This document shows positions 34,352-44,190 of a stretch of 51,654 bases of DNA, piece by piece. Source of the stretch: Cylindrospermum sp. FACHB-282 (GTDB lineage: Bacteria; Cyanobacteriota; Cyanobacteriia; Cyanobacteriales; Nostocaceae); NCBI RefSeq assembly GCF_014697195.1, contig NZ_JACJRJ010000045.1:1-51654 (forward strand), given 5' to 3'. The first letter of the stretch is position 1; the number at the start of each line of letters is the position of its first letter. A program made the translations under genes and the position numbers. The notes below the pieces were generated by a model. It saw only the letters and a list, made by a program, of their open reading frames with translations, was not told where the DNA came from and did no database searches.

Positions 34352-35025
34352 ATTTCTCCTCCACTATCGGCAAAATCCCTGTAGGTAGAGTCAATATTGC
34401 TTGGGAGCAGTTAGAAGCCCCACGCCTCATCCGTAAGGGGAGCAGAGGATGTATCTCTGTTTTATCAATTATTCCAGAATCGTGCATAGTAAATGCTGTA
34501 CCATACAAATGGTCGTTGACCCACCCGCCAGCGAACAGATAGGTTTGGAATAAGTAGCGGTAAAACGCTTACCACAGAAAGCTCGGTAGACAGGGAAAAG
34601 AACATCACCATCTGGTGTGCTATTGCCATAAATCCAAGTGATGTTGTGCAAAAAAGAAATTAAACTGCCTGGGGAAGACGGGTGGCTGCCGGGGTCTAGG
34701 CTTTGACCTAGTAAACGCCTACTTGCGAGAGACGCTGTGTAAGACCAATTTGTACTTGTGCAATTCGGCAACGGCGAGTGAGACCGGAAGCCTAGACTGT
34801 ACCTTCAGTACAGTGTAGGTACTTCACTTTCTGATGACTGCTGTATGTTGATTAAGCTATCCGCTATCAACCCCAGGACGAAGTCAGAGGAAACAAGTCC
34901 TCTACCAGCCCCCAAATTTATCAGTGGGTTGAAATCAGACTTCAAACTTCTCACTTCAGCCAAGAGTTGACAGCTTTATGGCTTCAAGTTTTTATTTCTG
35001 TTTGATGGAAAGAGGGAGAAAAATC
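34352..35025. other. Long unexplained region upstream of psbU
   Basis: About 670 bp. It has a run of open frames on both strands, none convincing by codon use or conservation pattern. It contains several possible stems (CTAGGC...GCCTAG around 34697-34796; CTGTAC...GTACAG near 34796-34816) and a piece of a GCGAGAGACGCTG-type dispersed repeat near 34727. I could not match it to rnpB, tmRNA, 6S RNA or a riboswitch from memory. It may be a long psbU leader, an ncRNA or a decayed gene. Confidence 0.45.
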
Positions 35026-35454
35026 GTGAAAGGATTGGTGCGTTTATTAACAGTGTTTAGTTTGTTGCTTGGCTGCTGGGGATTACTGGGAACAACTCAG
35101 ATAGCCCAAGCTGCAAGTTTCAACAATTTTGCTATTCCTCAAGTCCCTATTCTGGCAATAGAACGGCAAAATCGGGCAGATGCCAAGCTAGGAACGGCAT
35201 TCGGTCAAAAAATTGATTTGAATAATACCAACGTGCGTGCTTTTCAACAGTTTCCAGGGCTGTACCCAACCCTGGCCAAGAAAATCATCACTCATGCTCC
35301 TTACCAAAAGGTTGATGATGTGTTGGATATTCCCGGATTGAGCGATCGCCAAAAACAAACCCTGCAAGCCAACTTCGATCACTTCACAGTGACAGAATAC
35401 GAGCCTGCCTTCAACGAGGGAGACGATCGCTTTAACAACGGCATCTATAGATAA
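35026..35454 (+). CDS. psbU: Photosystem II extrinsic protein PsbU
   Basis: PsbU is the 12-kDa lumenal subunit that stabilises the oxygen-evolving complex of photosystem II. From GTG 35026 the product is 142 aa: signal peptide [20 protein letters not shown]...AQA, then the mature domain with [26 protein letters not shown] and the helix-hairpin-helix-like [11 protein letters not shown], ending NNGIYR. The GTG is preceded at 7 nt by GGAG (AGAGGGAGAAAAATC). The longer frame from ATG 34978 would give an unusual N-terminus. It is cyanobacteria-specific. Confidence 0.94.
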   Translation: MKGLVRLLTVFSLLLGCWGLLGTTQIAQAASFNNFAIPQVPILAIERQNRADAKLGTAFGQKIDLNNTNVRAFQQFPGLYPTLAKKIITHAPYQKVDDVLDIPGLSDRQKQTLQANFDHFTVTEYEPAFNEGDDRFNNGIYR

Positions 35455-35597
35455 CTAAATGGGACTGGGGACTGGGGACTGGGGAAAGCCAATTTTAGAT
35501 TTTAGATTTTAGATGGGGTTGGGTAAATATAGGTAGAAAATTCTGCCTAATTATCAAAATCTCACTGGAAATCCAAAATCCTTGCATCCAAAATTGA

Positions 35598-35639
35598 ATA
35601 CCCATTACCCATTACCCATTACCCATTACCCATTACCTA
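35598..35639. repeat. Heptamer array before nadB (CCATTAC)
   Basis: Five near-perfect CCATTAC units directly abut the nadB ATG (last unit CCTAATG), leaving no room for a ribosome site. Confidence 0.9.
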
Positions 35640-37328
35640 ATGTCGCAGATAGATATTCCTAGCCAATTTGATGTTTTAGTAGTCGGTGCTGGTGCTGCTG
35701 GACTATACACGGCGCTATGTCTGCCAGAGTCCTTGCGAGTCGGCTTGATTACCAAAGAAACTGTTGCTTTATCCGCCAGTGATTGGGCCCAAGGTGGCAT
35801 TGCCGCAGCTGTCGCCCCAGAAGATTCTCCCGCCCTGCATATTGACGACACATTACAGGCAGGGGCAGGTTTGTGCGATGTAGAAGCTGTAAAATTCCTT
35901 GCTGAACTTGCACCTAGCTGCATTCAAAACCTAGTTAACTTGGGAGTTGCTTTCGACCGTCATGGTAACGCCTTGTCCTTAACTTTGGAAGCTGCCCATT
36001 CTCGCCATCGTGTTCTCCACGCCGCTGACACCACAGGCAGAGAAGTTACCACCACCCTCACCGCCCAAGTACTACGCCGCCAAAATATTCAAGTTATCCA
36101 ACAGGCGTTAGCTTTGAGTCTATGGATAGAACCGCAAAGTGGGCGCTGTCAGGGAATTAGCCTATTTTATCAAGGTGAACTCCAATGGGTAAAAGCTGGT
36201 GCCGTGGTACTAGCAACAGGTGGTGGTGGACAAGTTTTTGCCCAAACTACCAACCCCGCAGTGAGTACAGGTGATGGGGTGGCGATCGCATATCGTGCAG
36301 GAGCAATCCTCCGTGATTTAGAATTTGTCCAATTTCATCCCACCGCCCTCACCAAAACCGGTGCAGATCGCTTTCTCATTAGCGAAGCTGTGCGCGGCGA
36401 AGGGGCCCACCTCGTCGATAACGAAGGGCATCGTTTTGCCTTTGATTACCACCCCGCAGGGGAACTCGCACCCAGAGATATAGTTAGTAGAGCCATTTTT
36501 AGCCATCTACAACATACCGCCCTCGATCCGGCCACTGCCCATGTCTGGCTAGATATGCGCCCCATCCCTGCTGACAAGATTCGTTACCGCTTTCCCAACA
36601 TCATCAAAGTTTGTCAGCGTTGGGGCATCGACGTCTTCAAGGAACCCATTCCCGTAGCCCCAGCTGCCCATTATTGGATGGGTGGCATTGTCGCCGATCT
36701 GCAAAATCGCACGAATATTCCTGGTTTGTATGCTGTGGGAGAAACTGCCAGCACCGGAGTCCATGGGGCAAATCGTCTAGCAAGTAATTCCCTGCTGGAA
36801 TGTATTGTTTTTGGGGCACAAATGGCTAATATTGCCCTAGAAGATGTGGGGCGGCTATCGACAATCCCAGTGCTGCCCTTGCGGAAATTTAGCGCTGATG
36901 TCCATGAGTTGCAGTCCCAACAAGGGCAGCTAGAAGCACTACGGCAGAAGTTGCCCCGTTTAGTATGGCAAAGTGCTGGTATTTGTCGGGAACAATCAGG
37001 TTTAGAACAAGCGATCGCCACTGTTGAATCTTGGCAACAGGATTTTTCTGCCTTACCTTTGAGTCAATTCCTGCTCGGTTTACGTCCCGCAGAACCAGCT
37101 AGTTTTGACCTCCCAGATGTGGAACGGCAATTGCGACTTTGGGCAGAAACCCGCAATTTATTAGATGTGGCTGATTTAATTCTCAAAAGTGCTGCTTTTA
37201 GAACCGAAAGCCGGGGTGGACACTACCGCCTAGATTACCCGCAACAAGACCCTGCATGGCTTGCCCACACACTTATACAAACAGGCTTGTGGTGGAAATA
37301 TCAGATTTTAATTTCAAATTCCAAATAA
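35640..37328 (+). CDS. nadB: L-aspartate oxidase
   Basis: NadB oxidises L-aspartate to iminoaspartate with FAD, the first step of de novo NAD synthesis. The 562-aa protein has the FAD motif VVGAGAAGLYTAL (residues 15-27), SDWAQGGIAA, SRHRVLHAADTTGRE and LEFVQFHPTAL. HYWMGGI and GETASTGVHGANRLASNSLLECIVFG are typical of fumarate-reductase/NadB flavoproteins. The length is normal. The start codon sits at the edge of a heptamer array with no Shine-Dalgarno. Confidence 0.95.
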   Translation: MSQIDIPSQFDVLVVGAGAAGLYTALCLPESLRVGLITKETVALSASDWAQGGIAAAVAPEDSPALHIDDTLQAGAGLCDVEAVKFLAELAPSCIQNLVNLGVAFDRHGNALSLTLEAAHSRHRVLHAADTTGREVTTTLTAQVLRRQNIQVIQQALALSLWIEPQSGRCQGISLFYQGELQWVKAGAVVLATGGGGQVFAQTTNPAVSTGDGVAIAYRAGAILRDLEFVQFHPTALTKTGADRFLISEAVRGEGAHLVDNEGHRFAFDYHPAGELAPRDIVSRAIFSHLQHTALDPATAHVWLDMRPIPADKIRYRFPNIIKVCQRWGIDVFKEPIPVAPAAHYWMGGIVADLQNRTNIPGLYAVGETASTGVHGANRLASNSLLECIVFGAQMANIALEDVGRLSTIPVLPLRKFSADVHELQSQQGQLEALRQKLPRLVWQSAGICREQSGLEQAIATVESWQQDFSALPLSQFLLGLRPAEPASFDLPDVERQLRLWAETRNLLDVADLILKSAAFRTESRGGHYRLDYPQQDPAWLAHTLIQTGLWWKYQILISNSK

Positions 37329-37343
37329 TTGGTAATTGCCTCT

Positions 37344-38114
37344 ATGAGAAGCATGATTTGTCTGAGTTTTGTAGTCTTGCTGTTAACTGCGTGTAAAACT
37401 CAAACTGAACTTATCAAAAATAAAGAATGTGTCGGCTGCAATTTAAGTGGGGCAAACCTTCAGGGCGCAGAACTTAGTGGGGCTAATTTAGTTTATTCCA
37501 ATCTCACACGGGCTAATCTCAGCCGTGCAAATCTAAGTGGAGCTAAACTTAGCAATCCCCCTTCACAGTTTAGAAGTGCTAGTGATGTCACTATCTTGAT
37601 TGAGGCCAACCTGAGTGACGCTAACTTAAGTCAGGCGGAAATTTATGATACCAGCCTCAAGGGAGCGAATTTACAGGGAGCTAATCTCAATCAAGCAGAT
37701 TTAAAAAATGCTGATTTGAGTGAGACTAATTTAAATAATGCCAACCTCCAAAACGCTAATTTAAGAGGTGCAAATATCAGAAATGCCAAACTGCAAAATG
37801 CTGATTTAAGCGGTGCCGTGATGGTGTCGGCAGCACTTCATAATAGTGACTTGAGCAACGCCAAGCTTAATAAAGTTCAGTTTGACTCAGGTTCGTTATT
37901 AGGAGCTAATTTGAGTGGCGCTGATTTGAGCTATGCCGATTTGAAGGCTGTTGATCTACGGACAGTGAATTGGCAAAAAGCTAATCTTAGTCATGCTGAT
38001 TTAAAAAATGCTGGTTTAGAAGGCCCTTATCAACCTGATAGGGATTTTGTAGGTGCTATTTTGTGCAATACCATTATGCCTAATGGACAGATTGAAAATC
38101 GAGACTGTAGTTAG
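37344..38114 (+). CDS. Pentapeptide-repeat lipoprotein
   Basis: A 256-aa protein. From ATG 37344 the signal peptide MRSMICLSFVVLLLTAC ends in a lipobox (LLTAC), predicting lipid attachment. The rest is A(N/D)LxX pentapeptide repeats (ANLSG, ADLKN, ANLQN...), forming a right-handed quadrilateral beta-helix. A four-Cys pair (CVGC near residue 29, and Cys near the end) may cap it. A TTG at 37329 starts five residues earlier, overlapping nadB's end; I prefer ATG. Function unknown. Confidence 0.9.
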   Translation: MRSMICLSFVVLLLTACKTQTELIKNKECVGCNLSGANLQGAELSGANLVYSNLTRANLSRANLSGAKLSNPPSQFRSASDVTILIEANLSDANLSQAEIYDTSLKGANLQGANLNQADLKNADLSETNLNNANLQNANLRGANIRNAKLQNADLSGAVMVSAALHNSDLSNAKLNKVQFDSGSLLGANLSGADLSYADLKAVDLRTVNWQKANLSHADLKNAGLEGPYQPDRDFVGAILCNTIMPNGQIENRDCS

Positions 38115-38122
38115 ATTCAGTG

Positions 38123-38186
38123 GGGTGCGTCAGACACAATAAATTGGTTAGTATCAACAGATTTTCGACATCTGACGCACCCTACA
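38123..38186. repeat. 63-bp inverted-repeat element, copy 2
   Basis: GGGTGCGTCAGAC at one end and TCTGACGCACCC at the other, with the AT-rich centre shared with 30566-30628. It lies between convergent genes and could act as a terminator in both directions. Confidence 0.85.
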
Positions 38187-38198
38187 AAAGACGTTGTT

Positions 38199-39182
38199 TT
38201 ATTTGAAATATTTAAAATTGCGATCGCCTGTATAACCAGAAATTTTTGCCAGTTCATTCAGGTTTTGCACACCACTATATTTCTGACCATTAATAATCCA
38301 AGAAGGATAACTTTCTATTTTTGCTGCTGCACAATCTGGAGTTTGCATCCTTGGATTATCGGCAGCAGCACACTCAAAGTGGGTGAGTTCTTTGTAGGCT
38401 TCTTTCCCAAACATAAGTTTTTGTTCATGGCAATGGGGACACCACCAAGCAACGTATTCTTTAGCGCCTATCTTTGTCAAATGCCGTGCTAGAGCTATTT
38501 CAGCCTCACCAGAAGTAGTGGTAATTTCCCAACCAATGCCGGGTTTAGGTTCCTCTTTAGGAGTGAAGGCAACTGATATAGGTTTACCAGGAGTAGATTC
38601 GCCTATTCCACCTTGTTGATTGACTCCAGCATAAACTCCTAAAGTGCCTATCAGCGTTACCATGCCCACAATCAGGGCAGTAAAGAAGATTTGCCCAATA
38701 TCCTCCCAATCACGACCGATAATGGTCAGCACCAACAGACTGAGGGAAAATAAAGCCGAGCCAATACAGTAAGGACATAAGGCTTTGATTTGGAATGCCA
38801 GCAGGTACATTAAATAGCTGCTGAAGACAGACATGGCGATCGCCCCAATCAACAGCCCCCACCAAGTCAAGTTTTCTAGTTGTTTGCGGCTATGGTTATT
38901 TTCTGCTGAGTTAAATGCTAAGGGAGCAAAAGCTAAAATCACCATACTGATGTAGGCCAAAAACCCAAATAAGGCTAATGGCTGACCCAAAACTGTTGCC
39001 CAAGGACTGGAAAGTACATCATTACAGCCTTTAACACCAGCTTGGGCCACACAAGCGGCACTGCCTCCGGTTAACTTTTCAAAGGTGAGATAACCTGTTG
39101 TCAGGGCACCACAGCCGGCGATCGCACCAATCAATGGACGCGACCATTTATGAATCCAAGGAGTAGAACGGCGGCGAATCAT
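38199..39182 (-). CDS. VKOR-thioredoxin fusion (disulfide-forming enzyme)
   Basis: A 327-aa membrane protein. The N-terminal VKOR domain has four or more hydrophobic segments, the loop pair Cys44 and Cys53 (SAACVAQAGVKGCND) and the CPYC redox motif near 135. The C-terminal thioredoxin-like domain has WWCPHCHEQ near residue 243. In cyanobacteria this fusion makes disulfide bonds in exported/lumenal proteins and supports photosystem II assembly. The upstream region carries a small CATTGGT/CATTAGT cluster (39193-39222). Confidence 0.93.
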   Translation of the reverse strand: MIRRRSTPWIHKWSRPLIGAIAGCGALTTGYLTFEKLTGGSAACVAQAGVKGCNDVLSSPWATVLGQPLALFGFLAYISMVILAFAPLAFNSAENNHSRKQLENLTWWGLLIGAIAMSVFSSYLMYLLAFQIKALCPYCIGSALFSLSLLVLTIIGRDWEDIGQIFFTALIVGMVTLIGTLGVYAGVNQQGGIGESTPGKPISVAFTPKEEPKPGIGWEITTTSGEAEIALARHLTKIGAKEYVAWWCPHCHEQKLMFGKEAYKELTHFECAAADNPRMQTPDCAAAKIESYPSWIINGQKYSGVQNLNELAKISGYTGDRNFKYFK

Positions 39183-39263
39183 AAGTATTTAGTCACTAGT
39201 CATTGGTCATTAGTCATTGAGGAGTCGGATTAATGATGGTCATTCTCACAGGCTCCCCAGTAC

Positions 39264-40112
39264 CTAAGAATGTAAACTAACAGAAGAAATTGATGTGCTT
39301 TCGCTTTTGGCTCTCCAACTCTGGCGTGCAGCTTCCACAAATTGACTGACGCGAATTGGATCAATTGGTTGCGAAATCTTTTCGTGGCGTTTTAGGGAAC
39401 TAGAAACAATTACACCATCTGCTGCCTGCATCAGGGTCGGAATATTTTCCCAATTAGCCCCACTACCAATGAATACTGGTGTGCCAGATGCTGCCCCACA
39501 AGCCAGTTCCAAATCTTCTTGGTTAGGAGGGCTACCAGTAGCCCAGCCAGATAAAATCACCGCATCTGCCAGACCCCTTTCAATGGTGTCTTTGACGGCG
39601 ACTGTGAGATTCGGAGAACTCAACGGACGAGCATGTTTCACCAAAACATCAGCAAAGATTTTGACATCGCAGCCTAATTCGCGTCGATAGCGGAGTAATT
39701 GATGAGCATCTCCCTCAATTAATCCCTGATCAGTTGCCATTACCCCTGTGAGGACATTAACGCGGATGAATTGTGCCCCCACGCAGCTAGCGATCGCGAT
39801 CGCACTTTTGCCATCGTTCCGCAAAACATTTAAGCCCACAGGCAAAGTTACTAAATTCTGGATTTGCTGCACCACCACAGTCATAGCACTGACAATTGCT
39901 GGATCGACTTGGTTTTTAGTAAACGGCGCGTCGAAAAAATTTTCCACAATAATACCGTCTACCCCTCCACTGGCCAGGGCTGTTGCTTCTTGTTCAGCGC
40001 GGTCAATTACCGCTTGCAGGCTACCTCCCCAACGGGGTGAAGTAGGCAGGGGTAGTAGGTGAACTACGCCAATAATCGGTGTTCGAGTTTTAAATAGCTG
40101 ATATAAGTCCAC
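39264..40112 (-). CDS. btpA: BtpA, photosystem I biogenesis protein
   Basis: A 282-aa TIM-barrel-like protein of the BtpA/SgcQ family. It begins MDLYQLFKTRTPIIGVVHLLPLPTSPRWGG and has VDGIIVENFFDAPF, VNVLTGVMATDQGLIEG and DVLVKHARPL. BtpA is required for stable photosystem I reaction-centre proteins in Synechocystis. Its length matches. It lies 81 bp upstream of the VKOR gene on the same strand. Confidence 0.93.
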   Translation of the reverse strand: MDLYQLFKTRTPIIGVVHLLPLPTSPRWGGSLQAVIDRAEQEATALASGGVDGIIVENFFDAPFTKNQVDPAIVSAMTVVVQQIQNLVTLPVGLNVLRNDGKSAIAIASCVGAQFIRVNVLTGVMATDQGLIEGDAHQLLRYRRELGCDVKIFADVLVKHARPLSSPNLTVAVKDTIERGLADAVILSGWATGSPPNQEDLELACGAASGTPVFIGSGANWENIPTLMQAADGVIVSSSLKRHEKISQPIDPIRVSQFVEAARQSWRAKSESTSISSVSLHS

Positions 40113-40837
40113 GTCTTTAATCCGCTTCGCGGAGTCCAGAGTCCAGAATTTTCTTGACTGTTGTATGGGCGGGTTTCATGAGATATTCCACCTACCCACA
40201 GAGTCAGCGGGTTTAACCCGCCCCTACAGACTCTTGACTTTTCACTCAACCAGTCACATTTGTTTTATCTTGGTCAGTTTGCTACCTCCCCCATAAGATG
40301 GAAATTGGCGTCAAACCTCCCCTAAGATATGTTAAGATAAAACCTGGCTACAAGAGGAGTTTGCCACTCACAAGACGCAACGCAGCTTTCCGTGGTTTAG
40401 GCGTCCCGCCCGCGCATCGTCGAGGGCCTTGCCTGACAGCCAGGGTAGCATTACTGCTTTATAGGCGTAGTCGCGAGCGCGATTTCCCTGAGGGTAGCGA
40501 CTTCTCACAACAAGCCCTTTGGGCGGCTTCCCGATGGGTAAATTAACAACGCACACGCTGCGGTAATGTAAAATACCAATAGGCGAATTGTTAGAAAAAG
40601 ATTACAAGTGTCAAATGTACCCAAAGACACTTCAATTTACCCTGGGAAACAGATTAATAAAAATATCATAGCATGACCTATATCTCCATCAGTGATTAGG
40701 GTCATCAGTCCACTTGTAGTCCCTAGCAGTGGGAATCTGCCACTGCTCCGTCCGGATAAGGGTGCGGGTAAAAAAAGCACCTAGCTAGTGCTTGAATGTT
40801 TGACAAAGAGAAAAAAAAGTGAAGATTTTTTCAAAAT
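40113..40837. other. Intergenic with GC-richer palindromic block
   Basis: About 725 bp. Positions 40350-40545 are richer in G and C than the flanks and full of short inverted segments (GCCCGCGC, TCGCGAGCGCGA, GCCCTTTGGGC, TCCCTGAGGG). Short ORFs there run on both strands and look accidental. It may be the remnant of a transposon end. The rest is AT-rich rimO leader. Confidence 0.5.
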
Positions 40838-42202
40838 ATGGGTGATAAGCCAACAATTGCCATTTCTCACCTGGGCTGCGAGAAAAATAGAATTGATACC
40901 GAACACATGTTAGGACTGCTAGTAGAAGCAGGCTACGGTGTAGATACGAATGAAGAGTTAGCCGATTATGTTATTGTCAACACCTGTAGTTTTATCGAAG
41001 CCGCCAGGGAAGAATCTGTCAGAACTTTAGTAGAACTGGCAGAAGCTAATAAAAAAATTGTGATCACCGGCTGCATGGCACAACACTTTCAAGAACAATT
41101 GTTGGAGGAGTTGCCCGAAGCAGTAGCCGTGATTGGTACAGGGGATTATCACAAAATCGTCAATGTCATTGAACGGGTAGAACAGGGAGAGCGGGTCAAG
41201 CAGGTTAGTGCCGAACCAACCTATATTGCCGATGAAAATACACCGCGCTACCGCACTACAACAGAAGGCGTTGCTTACCTGCGGGTTGCCGAAGGATGTG
41301 ATTATCGTTGTGCATTTTGTATTATTCCCTATCTACGAGGAAACCAGCGATCGCGTACTATTGAATCGATAGTCGCCGAAGCCAAACAGTTGGCTAGTCA
41401 AGGGGTAAAAGAAATTATTCTGATTTCCCAAATCACGACCAATTATGGTTTGGATATTTACGGAAAACCGAAGTTAGCCGAATTACTTCGCGCTTTGGGG
41501 GAAGTAGATGTACCGTGGATCAGAATGCATTACGCTTATCCCACCGGACTGACCCCAGAGGTGATAGCGGCGATCCAAGAAACACCAAATTTCTTGCCTT
41601 ACTTAGATTTGCCCTTGCAACATTCTCATCCAGAGATTCTCCGCGCCATGAACCGTCCCTGGCAAGGACGTGTGAATGACGGGATTATTGATCGCATCAA
41701 GACTGCGCTACCATCAGCTGTGCTGCGAACGACATTTATCGTTGGGTTCCCTGGAGAGACACAAGAGCATTTTGAGCATCTACTGGAATTTATCCAGCGA
41801 CATGAATTTGATCATGTTGGTGTCTTTACATTTTCGCCAGAGGAGGGAACCCCCGCCTACAATCTACCAAATCAGTTGCCAAAAGAAGTGATGGCAGATC
41901 GCCACCACAGAGTTATGGAACTCCAGCAACCAATATCGCAAAAGCAAAATCAACAGGAAGTAGGCAAAATTGTTGATGTCCTGATTGAGCAAGAAAACCC
42001 TGAAAGTGGTGAATTAATAGGTCGTTCAGGTAGATTTTCCCCAGAAGTCGATGGTCAAGTCTATGTTAAAGGCGTACTCCTTGAGAGAGGCAAGCTAGGC
42101 GAAGCGTCTCATAGAGAAGCAAAGTTAGGAACCATCGTGCCAGTAGCGATTCATAGTGCCGATGCATACGACCTCTATGGTCAAATTGTCGATAGTAATT
42201 AG
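40838..42202 (+). CDS. rimO: Ribosomal protein S12 methylthiotransferase RimO
   Basis: RimO adds a methylthio group to an Asp of ribosomal protein S12. The 454-aa protein has the N-terminal cluster cysteines Cys14, Cys50 and Cys79, the radical-SAM CDYRCAFC (Cys154, Cys158, Cys161), [29 protein letters not shown] and a C-terminal TRAM domain. In the TRAM domain about residues 417-430 ([15 protein letters not shown]) are encoded by a palindromic dispersed repeat (42085-42125). This looks like an in-frame insertion not expected in the family. Confidence 0.95.
   Translation: MGDKPTIAISHLGCEKNRIDTEHMLGLLVEAGYGVDTNEELADYVIVNTCSFIEAAREESVRTLVELAEANKKIVITGCMAQHFQEQLLEELPEAVAVIGTGDYHKIVNVIERVEQGERVKQVSAEPTYIADENTPRYRTTTEGVAYLRVAEGCDYRCAFCIIPYLRGNQRSRTIESIVAEAKQLASQGVKEIILISQITTNYGLDIYGKPKLAELLRALGEVDVPWIRMHYAYPTGLTPEVIAAIQETPNFLPYLDLPLQHSHPEILRAMNRPWQGRVNDGIIDRIKTALPSAVLRTTFIVGFPGETQEHFEHLLEFIQRHEFDHVGVFTFSPEEGTPAYNLPNQLPKEVMADRHHRVMELQQPISQKQNQQEVGKIVDVLIEQENPESGELIGRSGRFSPEVDGQVYVKGVLLERGKLGEASHREAKLGTIVPVAIHSADAYDLYGQIVDSN
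42085..42125. repeat. Dispersed repeat inserted in frame in rimO
   Basis: The segment with GGCAAGCTAGGCGAAGCGTCTC and ATAGAGAAGCAAA matches a class of dispersed palindromic repeats common in Nostoc-type genomes (GCGTCTC...GAGAAGC). It keeps the rimO frame open. A related decayed copy (CTACGGCACGCTACGCGAAC) is at 44336-44355. Confidence 0.7.
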
Positions 42203-42356
42203 TCATTGGTGAGCCAGTGCAGTTTTAAAGGTTTCCTTTATGAGTAACTGGCAAACTCGGAGGGTGATCTTTCCATGCCCTATGCCCTATGTCCTGATTT
42301 ACAGATAAGTATCGGTATTACAAGTCCAAAAGTCAAAACAAAATCTAGGAGAGTTA

Positions 42357-43931
42357 ATGAATCTTTCGTTTCAAGAATTAGGTATTTCCCAACAACGTGT
42401 TGAGCAATTAGAAAAAATCGGCTTTACCGAACCCACCAATATTCAAGTCCAAGCTATTCCTCAATTGCTGGCGGGTCGTGATGTCGTAGGCCAATCCCAA
42501 ACTGGAACAGGTAAAACCGCAGCATTTTCGCTGCCAATTTTAGAGCGGCTGGATATTAATCAAAGAGCCGTGCAAGCCTTGGTTTTAACCCCGACTCGTG
42601 AATTAGCCATGCAAGTTCACGATGCGATCGCCCAATTTATCGGCGATGAAGGTTTACGGGTATTGGCAATTTACGGTGGTCAATCAATCGACCGCCAAAT
42701 GATGCAACTCAAACGCGGCGTTCACATGGTTGTGGGCACCCCAGGACGGGTAATCGATTTACTAGATCGCGGCTGTTTAAAGCTCGATCAAGTGAAGTGG
42801 TTTGTCTTAGATGAAGCCGATGAAATGTTGAGCATGGGCTTTATCGACGATGTAATTAAAATCCTGTCCCAAGCACCCGTAGATCGGCAAACAGCTTTAT
42901 TTTCGGCGACCATGCCGCCATCGATTCGCTCCTTGGTAAACAAGTTTTTGCGATCGCCTGCGACAGTTACCGTTGAACAACCCAAAGCCTCACCCAACAA
43001 AATCAATCAGGTAGCTTACCTGATTCCCCGTCACTGGACAAAAGCCAAAGCCTTACAGCCAATTCTGGAAATGGAAGATCCAGAAACAGCTTTAATCTTC
43101 GTCCGCACCAGACGTACAGCAGCAGAACTCACCAATCAATTGCAATCCGCTGGACACAGTGTTGATGAATACCACGGGGACTTGTCCCAACAAGCGCGGG
43201 AACGCTTATTAAGCCGATTCCGTAACCGTCAGGTACGCTGGGTGGTAGCAACTGATATTGCCGCACGGGGACTAGATGTTGATCAACTATCTCACGTGAT
43301 CAACTACGACTTACCCGATAGCGCCGAAACCTACGTCCACCGCATTGGTCGGACTGGTCGTGCTGGTAAAGAAGGAACAGCAATTTCTCTAGTCCAGCCA
43401 TTTGAACGGCGCAAGCAGCAGACATTTGAACGTCATAACCGCCAAACTTGGCAAGTGCTGACGATTCCCACAAGGGCACAGATTGAAGCTCGCCACATCC
43501 TGAAATTGCAAGGACAAGTGGCAGAAGCTTTAACTGGCGAACGTTTAGCTTCATTTTTACCCATCATCAGCGAATTGATTGAGAAATATGATGCTCAGGC
43601 GATCGCCGCTGCTGCATTGCAAATCGCTTATGATCAAACCCGTCCTGCTTGGCTGCAAACAGAAGATGCGCCTGTAGAGGATAATTCCCCAACTCCCAAA
43701 CCCAAATTGGGCAAGCGTCGTGAGTCCTCTGGTGAATATCCACGAGGTGGCGATCGCGAATACCCACGGGGTGGTGGAGGCGATCGTAATCGCTCTTGGT
43801 CTAAATCAGACAACAATGGTGATGACGACAGACGTGGTGGATCACCTAAACCCAAGTTACGGACAAGCCGTCGTGAATCTTCTCCTTCCCCTAGCAATCA
43901 AAAACTAGGTTCACCCACAGGTAGAGAATAG
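42357..43931 (+). CDS. DEAD-box RNA helicase, CrhR/DeaD-like
   Basis: A 524-aa RNA helicase. It shows the Q motif (FTEPTNIQVQAIP), GTGKT, PTRELA, TPGR, DEAD (LDEADEM), SAT, ATDIAARGLDVD and HRIGRTGRAG in order. The C-terminal extension (about 430-524) is rich in Arg/Gly/Ser/Pro, typical of RNA-binding tails. It resembles the cold- and redox-responsive CrhR of cyanobacteria. A clear ribosome site (AGGAG) lies 6 nt before ATG 42357. Confidence 0.93.
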   Translation: MNLSFQELGISQQRVEQLEKIGFTEPTNIQVQAIPQLLAGRDVVGQSQTGTGKTAAFSLPILERLDINQRAVQALVLTPTRELAMQVHDAIAQFIGDEGLRVLAIYGGQSIDRQMMQLKRGVHMVVGTPGRVIDLLDRGCLKLDQVKWFVLDEADEMLSMGFIDDVIKILSQAPVDRQTALFSATMPPSIRSLVNKFLRSPATVTVEQPKASPNKINQVAYLIPRHWTKAKALQPILEMEDPETALIFVRTRRTAAELTNQLQSAGHSVDEYHGDLSQQARERLLSRFRNRQVRWVVATDIAARGLDVDQLSHVINYDLPDSAETYVHRIGRTGRAGKEGTAISLVQPFERRKQQTFERHNRQTWQVLTIPTRAQIEARHILKLQGQVAEALTGERLASFLPIISELIEKYDAQAIAAAALQIAYDQTRPAWLQTEDAPVEDNSPTPKPKLGKRRESSGEYPRGGDREYPRGGGGDRNRSWSKSDNNGDDDRRGGSPKPKLRTSRRESSPSPSNQKLGSPTGRE

Positions 43932-44019
43932 TCCAAGCGCTGAGTACTTCATTAGTTCTGAGTATTTCCAAGCTAGACTCAGGACTTAGAACTCAAAACT
44001 GAGGACTTAAAGGGGCGGC

Positions 44020-44190
44020 TAACTTGTTCTAGCTCCCCCGTCTCATAATCCGAAATTTCCAGCCCAAAGCGCCGACATTCTGTTGTAACTGTGGGCTGAT
44101 TTTACTCCCGCAATGGCAATTAGTTCCCCTGAACAATTAACCAATTAAGCGCAACTTGTGCAGGGGTACAACCATATTTTTTATCAATCT
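44020..44190 (-). pseudogene. Decayed 3' fragment of an aldo/keto reductase
   Basis: On the minus strand this stretch is strongly similar to the 3' end of the intact reductase gene at 47029-47973 (plus-strand segment 47044-47225). Shared blocks include CCAACCCAAAGC/CAGCCCAAAGC, AATTAACCAATTAA and GCAACTTGTGCAGG. Stops and small indels disrupt the frame. It is probably a leftover of a local duplication about 3 kb apart. Confidence 0.8.

Noticed and set aside
34469-34771. 100-aa minus-strand ORF upstream of psbU
   Set aside because: Cys/Ser-rich composition, no motif and no ribosome site; treated as part of an unexplained region.
34352-34977. rnpB, tmRNA, 6S RNA or riboswitch in the psbU upstream region
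   Set aside because: None of the conserved elements I know for these RNAs could be found.
36671-37021. 116-aa minus-strand ORF opposite nadB
   Set aside because: Antisense shadow with many Cys and Ser, no support.
40298-40546. 82-aa plus and 62-aa minus ORFs in the btpA-rimO gap
   Set aside because: They lie in the palindromic GC-richer block, Arg-rich, with no start signals.
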